NCBI RefSeq assembly: GCF_023973825.1
Contig: NC_090125.1
Coordinates: forward strand, 989,501 to 1,053,500
Source of the DNA: Plasmodium brasilianum
Taxonomy: Eukaryota > Apicomplexa > Aconoidasida > Haemosporida > Plasmodiidae
Length of the DNA stretch: 64,000 nt
Direction: 5' to 3'
Positions 59,592-64,000 of this stretch are shown piece after piece. Position 1 is the first letter of the stretch, and every line of letters begins with the position of its first letter. The position numbers and the translations under genes were made by a program. A model generated the notes under the pieces. That model was not told the DNA's origin. It did not search any database and saw only the letters and a program-made list of their open reading frames with translations.

Positions 59592-61125
59592 CATATATAT
59601 ATACATATATATACGTATGTACATACATATTAATATTTATATGCACGTGTACCTGTACATAATACAAACCTATATAACGTTAAATAGATTAATAAGAACC
59701 ATATTACCATATTCCTTGTGTAATTTTTGCAAAATACTTGACATAACTGCAAAAAGAAACACTATCTCTGCACATGCAGAAATATTCATTTAGGTAAATA
59801 AAATGAAATACGTTATTTTTACTTTTATTTTTATTTTTATTTTTTTTCATTCCTGAAAAAAGATTAAAGAGATTAAAAAGAATAAAATTCTGTGTACAGT
59901 TATAAACATTAAGCATGTAAAATAAAAGAGTATATTAATAAATACCTTGCTGAATGAACGTGCTTATTTAATACCCTTATTTGCTGTTACATTCATACTA
60001 CACCACACATACACACATACGTGCATACGCACATATATATATGTATATATGCTCACGTATGGATGTTTATATATATGTTATGTATATGTATACATGTGGA
60101 AATATGTATATATGTACATGTATGCACGCAAATTAATTACTGAGCTTAAGAACAAGTTTATTTGTTATTACTCATGGTAGTCATGTCAGCTTAATATACC
60201 TTCACCTGTTTCATAGGTGCACACACATTTGCAATGGTGCTTTATACTTTTATGTATTTTTATTTATAATATATATATTATTTTTTCCAAGGTAAACAAT
60301 GTGCCTTATTTTTTTTTATGTACACGTATTCCAAAATTTACATATGCTCTTAATTTATATAACTGCACATTAGGACGCAAACGCTGTATATTTATGTGCA
60401 TATACATGTTGTATGTAAATACATATAAATTCAAACATACATAGGTAAACATATATATATATATTTATATATAATGAGATGCCTTTCCCATTTGCATATT
60501 CAATTTTTATTTATATTAATACATAGATTGCTTATTCTTTTAAATAAATATTTGCATATATGTACAATTAATTTTTAAAAAATACATTTCCATTCAAAGC
60601 AGTTATAATTAAGGTCTTGTATTTTAACTTATTTTTTTCTTAATTTTTAAATGTGTTAATATATATGTAGTCTTTAATTTTTTCCTTTCTTCTTCATTCT
60701 TCAGTCTGCATACTGCATTCTACGTTCTGCATTCAACAATATACGTTCAACATATTGCATTCCTCTTTCTTCTTTTCTTTTATTTTTGTACATAATTCTT
60801 ATTATTTCCTTCTTTCATTATATTCTTATTTTCTACATTTTGCTACAATATACATAACAAAATAAAAGAAATATTAAAATAATGATATATATGTTCTTTT
60901 TTCATTTCCAAGTTCTGCTTAATTTTTTTTTTTTTTTTTTTCTGTAATAAATACAAATATATATATATTGTATTTTTAAAATTGTTATTTTTCTACTATT
61001 TTGAAGTATTTTTGTTATTTTGTATATTTTCTTTTCTTGTATATATTATAATAGGAACACGTATATTATTTTGTGAAAATAGACATAAGCATATTTTCAT
61101 GGAAAATAGAAGCACTTAGTTATGT

Positions 61126-61160
<35 letters not shown>

Positions 61161-61892
61161 TAGGTATATGTATATGTATATATGCGCACACATATGTACG
61201 TATGCACATGTTAGAATGGGTATTTAAACATGTGTGTATATGTATATATATGCATGTGTATGCTTGTATGCATATATAAACTGTTTACGAGAAAACGCGT
61301 TATCTGTTAAGATAAGAAATTAAAAGATATAATAAATACGTTTGAGTTGTATTTTAATTTTTTATTTATATAATTACTTGTGTCAAAGTGCTTTTTTATG
61401 TTTAGCGTCTTTTGAACTTCTTTAATGTTCAATCTTTAATCGTCATTATATTATAAAATATAATATTACTTTATTTTATTTGTATTTTATATATATACCA
61501 TCCTTTCATTTTTTACTATATTATATACACATTTTTACTTCATTATATGTGCATTTTTACTTTATTATATGTAAATTTTTACTCTACTATGTACACCTTT
61601 TTGTTTTATTTTATTTTATATTCTTTGAATTTTTGAATAGCCTTTTTTCTTCATTATTTCTCTTTTATTAATTAAATAAGATATTTAAGGTATTTCATAG
61701 CAAGTACTTTATAATTTTTTCGGGCAGTTTATTAGGACATTTTTTATTTATACCTATATATTTTTATAAGACAAAGGGGAATAAAAAAGTAAAAAGTGAC
61801 AAGGAAGTGTGGAACAGTCATATGCCTGTACTACACATGTGTAAACGTATGCATGTACGTATGTATGTAGGAACGTGCACATGTAGGAATGC

Positions 61893-61926
<34 letters not shown>

Positions 61927-62184
61927 ATGTATATGTGTAGATATGCATTAATGCTTATGTATGCGCGTCATAGGGTGAATTGATTTGAACACAGATGTAT
62001 ATAAGTTCATAAACGTTTCCTTATTTTTCCTTCTTCCTTCTTTCGTACCTTCTTATACTCATTCTTTCAATTTTTTTTTTTTTTTTAATTTATAAAAAAT
62101 AATATTATTGAACGTCTGTTGGAGATCAAAAAAAAAAAATTTTGTATACACATCAAATTAAGCAGCAGTTATACACACATATGC

Positions 62185-62249
<65 letters not shown>

Positions 62250-63493
62250 TATATTTGTATGTATGTATGTATGTGTAGCATATATAATTAACCCTTTTAT
62301 TTTTCTAATTTTCGTTGCGTTAACATAAATATCGTTGTTCCTGCGCATATTCATGGTGCTTTTGTAATTATATAAAAACATGTACTTTTATTAGTACTCA
62401 AATTATAGGTGCTTTATATATATATTATTTTTGCTTTTATTACTTTTGCATATTAATTGGGTGCTGCCTATATATAAAGGCAAATATATATTTGCCCAAG
62501 CGCATTTACCTACACCTACGTATACTTACGTATGTACACATATACATATATACACTCGTACATACGTGCAATTAAATCTAACGGAACGCGAATATTTATA
62601 AAGCGTTTATCCATACAAAGTTTTTAATGTACAGCATAAAAAGAGCTTTTCAATTTTTTTTAGAAAATAAGTTAAAAAATTTGGTGTTTCATCTAGTACA
62701 GTTATATAGTAGCTAGATTATACATCCAAACTATATGTATGAGTGTCGAAAATTTAAAATATGACCTGTACAGATTAATTCATTTCATAATTCTAGTATG
62801 TCTATTGAAACGCGTCCTTATAAGAACGGCATAAAACAATGATTTCTATGTTTCATTTTTCTTCGTTTTGTTTAATTTTTTTTAAATAATATAATTTTTG
62901 AAAAATCGAAAGACAAATTTTTTAAATGAAAATTTGTATAACCAAATATTGTATTTATTTTATTTCGTTCATTCATACATACCATATCTGTACACATCCG
63001 TATACATCCATACACGTGCATACACGTACATGCACATCCGTACACGACTATCCTATTTCATCCATATATGATTAAGCATATACATATGTGTGCGCAAATA
63101 CGTATATGCATCCTTATTTAAGTTTTTTCATTCCATTGTTTTCTTTATTGTATTTGAACATGTATTTTTATGTGTATGTTACCCCATATATATATATATA
63201 TATGTATAAGCATATTAATATAGAAACACATTTACTCACAAACATTTTTGTATTCAAACGTACTCATATATATTTGGAATTCATTTTTTAAAGCCCATCT
63301 TTCAATGAAAATTATGAAAAATTAATTATAGTATAAAAAGCTAGAAAAAAAAAAAAAAAAAAAATGCAAAAGTAAAATTAAAAGTAAAAGGAAAAATAGC
63401 AGAAAAAGGAACAACAGCAGTAAAAGCAGCAGATGTAACTGCAGAAGGAAAGGAAAAATAATGCGACAAGTATAAATATACATATAAACAAAA
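57930..63493. other. 5.5-kb spacer, no convincing gene
   Basis: All ORFs are Tyr/Ile/His/Met runs made by TATA, CATA and GTAT microsatellites (59565-59590, 60030-60130, 61126-61158, 61896-61923, 62183-62255). Poly(dA) lies at 58980-59005, CTTT repeats at 59150-59190 and TTTTACTTTATTATATG-like repeats at 61520-61600. The right end, with an A-run at 63343-63363 and aaaagcagcag words, is the likely 5' UTR of the gene starting at 63494. Confidence 0.55.
62183..62255. repeat. TA microsatellite, about 70 bp
   Basis: (TA)n with three internal TATT/TAAT breaks; intergenic. Confidence 0.9.
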
Positions 63494-64000
63494 ATGACTG
63501 AGAATAATAATATTAACAACGACATGCATTTTTGTGTAGGTAAAATAGACTTTAACAACATTTATTTGGACATACTAAATATCCACGAAACATTAGTAAA
63601 TCACATCCAAACGATAGTAACTCATGTGTACAATTTAATAGAAATAAAATTGTGCAGAAATAATGTGGTATCAACACTATCATCCTCATCAAAATTATCA
63701 ACATTAGCAACAAATAAATGTAATGTTAATACGTTAAACGATTTAAGTACCATATATAAGGGGAAAGGGGCAGACGACATGACCCCTATTAGCATACCAA
63801 ATGTGCATGAATATGATAAAGAAATGAATTGTATACGTGATGGTAGTACATATATGAATGGAAATCCGGTTAAGGATAACACAAATTATGAATACAATTA
63901 TATAAATTGCGAAAAAGAAATAAATAATGATGAAACATTGTTAAAGCATTTAGTGGAAGAATACTTACAGCAAAATATATACAGAGGAACTTATTCCGAA
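63494..64000 (+). CDS. 5' end of an unidentified protein gene, truncated by the window
   Basis: The ATG at 63494 follows an A-rich leader (acaaaaatg). The frame is open without a stop for 169 codons to the window edge. It begins MTENNNINNDMHFCVGKIDF, continues NNIYLDILNIHETLVNHIQT and then Asn/Ser/Asp-rich sequence, ending LLKHLVEEYLQQNIYRGTYS plus one residue. No signal peptide or recognisable domain is visible. Low T content and full codon use compared with its flanks support a real gene. It could have later exons outside the window. Confidence 0.75.
   Translation, partial: MTENNNINNDMHFCVGKIDFNNIYLDILNIHETLVNHIQTIVTHVYNLIEIKLCRNNVVSTLSSSSKLSTLATNKCNVNTLNDLSTIYKGKGADDMTPISIPNVHEYDKEMNCIRDGSTYMNGNPVKDNTNYEYNYINCEKEINNDETLLKHLVEEYLQQNIYRGTYSE

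Noticed and set aside
57930..63493. Centromere-like region
   Set aside because: It is AT-rich, but frequent GTAC/CATG words and ordinary microsatellites break it up; it is not the 2-3 kb nearly pure-AT block expected of Plasmodium centromeres.
1..64000. CRISPR arrays, insertion sequences, phage or plasmid functions
   Set aside because: The repeats are direct tandem minisatellites without spacers, no transposase or integrase motifs were seen, and gene structure is eukaryotic.

Overview
This is nuclear DNA from a malaria parasite (genus Plasmodium). It is very AT-rich, with long poly(dA)/poly(dT) tracts and TA and GTAT/CATA microsatellites between genes. Genes have short AT-rich introns with GT..AG borders, and the proteins carry Lys/Asn-rich insertions. 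Several products are Plasmodium-typical: a CPW-WPC protein, a calcium-dependent protein kinase of the CDPK5 type, and an apicoplast-targeted protein. From memory, the EF-1 gamma / ribosomal L6 / RPN3 / CDPK5 order resembles part of P. falciparum chromosome 13. The CATA/GTAC-rich spacers fit a non-falciparum species such as P. malariae or P. ovale, but the species cannot be fixed by eye. Nothing suggests bacterial, plasmid, viral or transposon DNA.

Layout. 923-4565 (+): CPW-WPC protein, 11 exons. 7330-9503 (+): class I methyltransferase, broken by one frameshift in an A20 run. 11958-15171 (+): three-exon protein with a signal peptide and a RimP-like domain (apicoplast ribosome maturation). 16078-18330 (-): highly diverged F1-ATPase alpha-like protein. 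18664-19199 (-): possible small three-exon gene. 19992-23052 (+): Spartan (SPRTN) DNA-protein crosslink protease, 8 exons. 24086-26335 (-): EF-1 gamma with a 9-nt first exon. 29595-30287 (+): ribosomal protein L6. 31830-33687 (-): proteasome lid subunit RPN3, 2 exons. 35767-40973 (-): LMBD1-type membrane protein, which I reconstruct as 20 exons. 42672-43445 (-): likely TFIIIC subunit-6-like protein. 48660-50435 (+): CDPK5-like kinase. 52232-54852 (-): PH-domain/coiled-coil protein, 4 exons. 56916-56997 (+): tRNA-Ser(CGA). 57696-57929 (+): doubtful small ORF. 63494-64000 (+): 5' part of an unidentified gene that runs off the window.

The genes do not form one pathway. Housekeeping translation and proteolysis genes (EF-1 gamma, L6, RPN3, tRNA-Ser, TFIIIC-like) lie among parasite-specific ones. 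Gene starts often face each other across long spacers, for example EF-1 gamma/L6 (3.3 kb) and TFIIIC-like/CDPK5 (5.2 kb). The most notable items are the pseudo-F1-alpha protein, the RimP-like organellar factor, the Spartan homologue with a SUMO-interacting-like motif, the homopolymer frameshift in the methyltransferase, and the minisatellite inside the EF-1 gamma intron.
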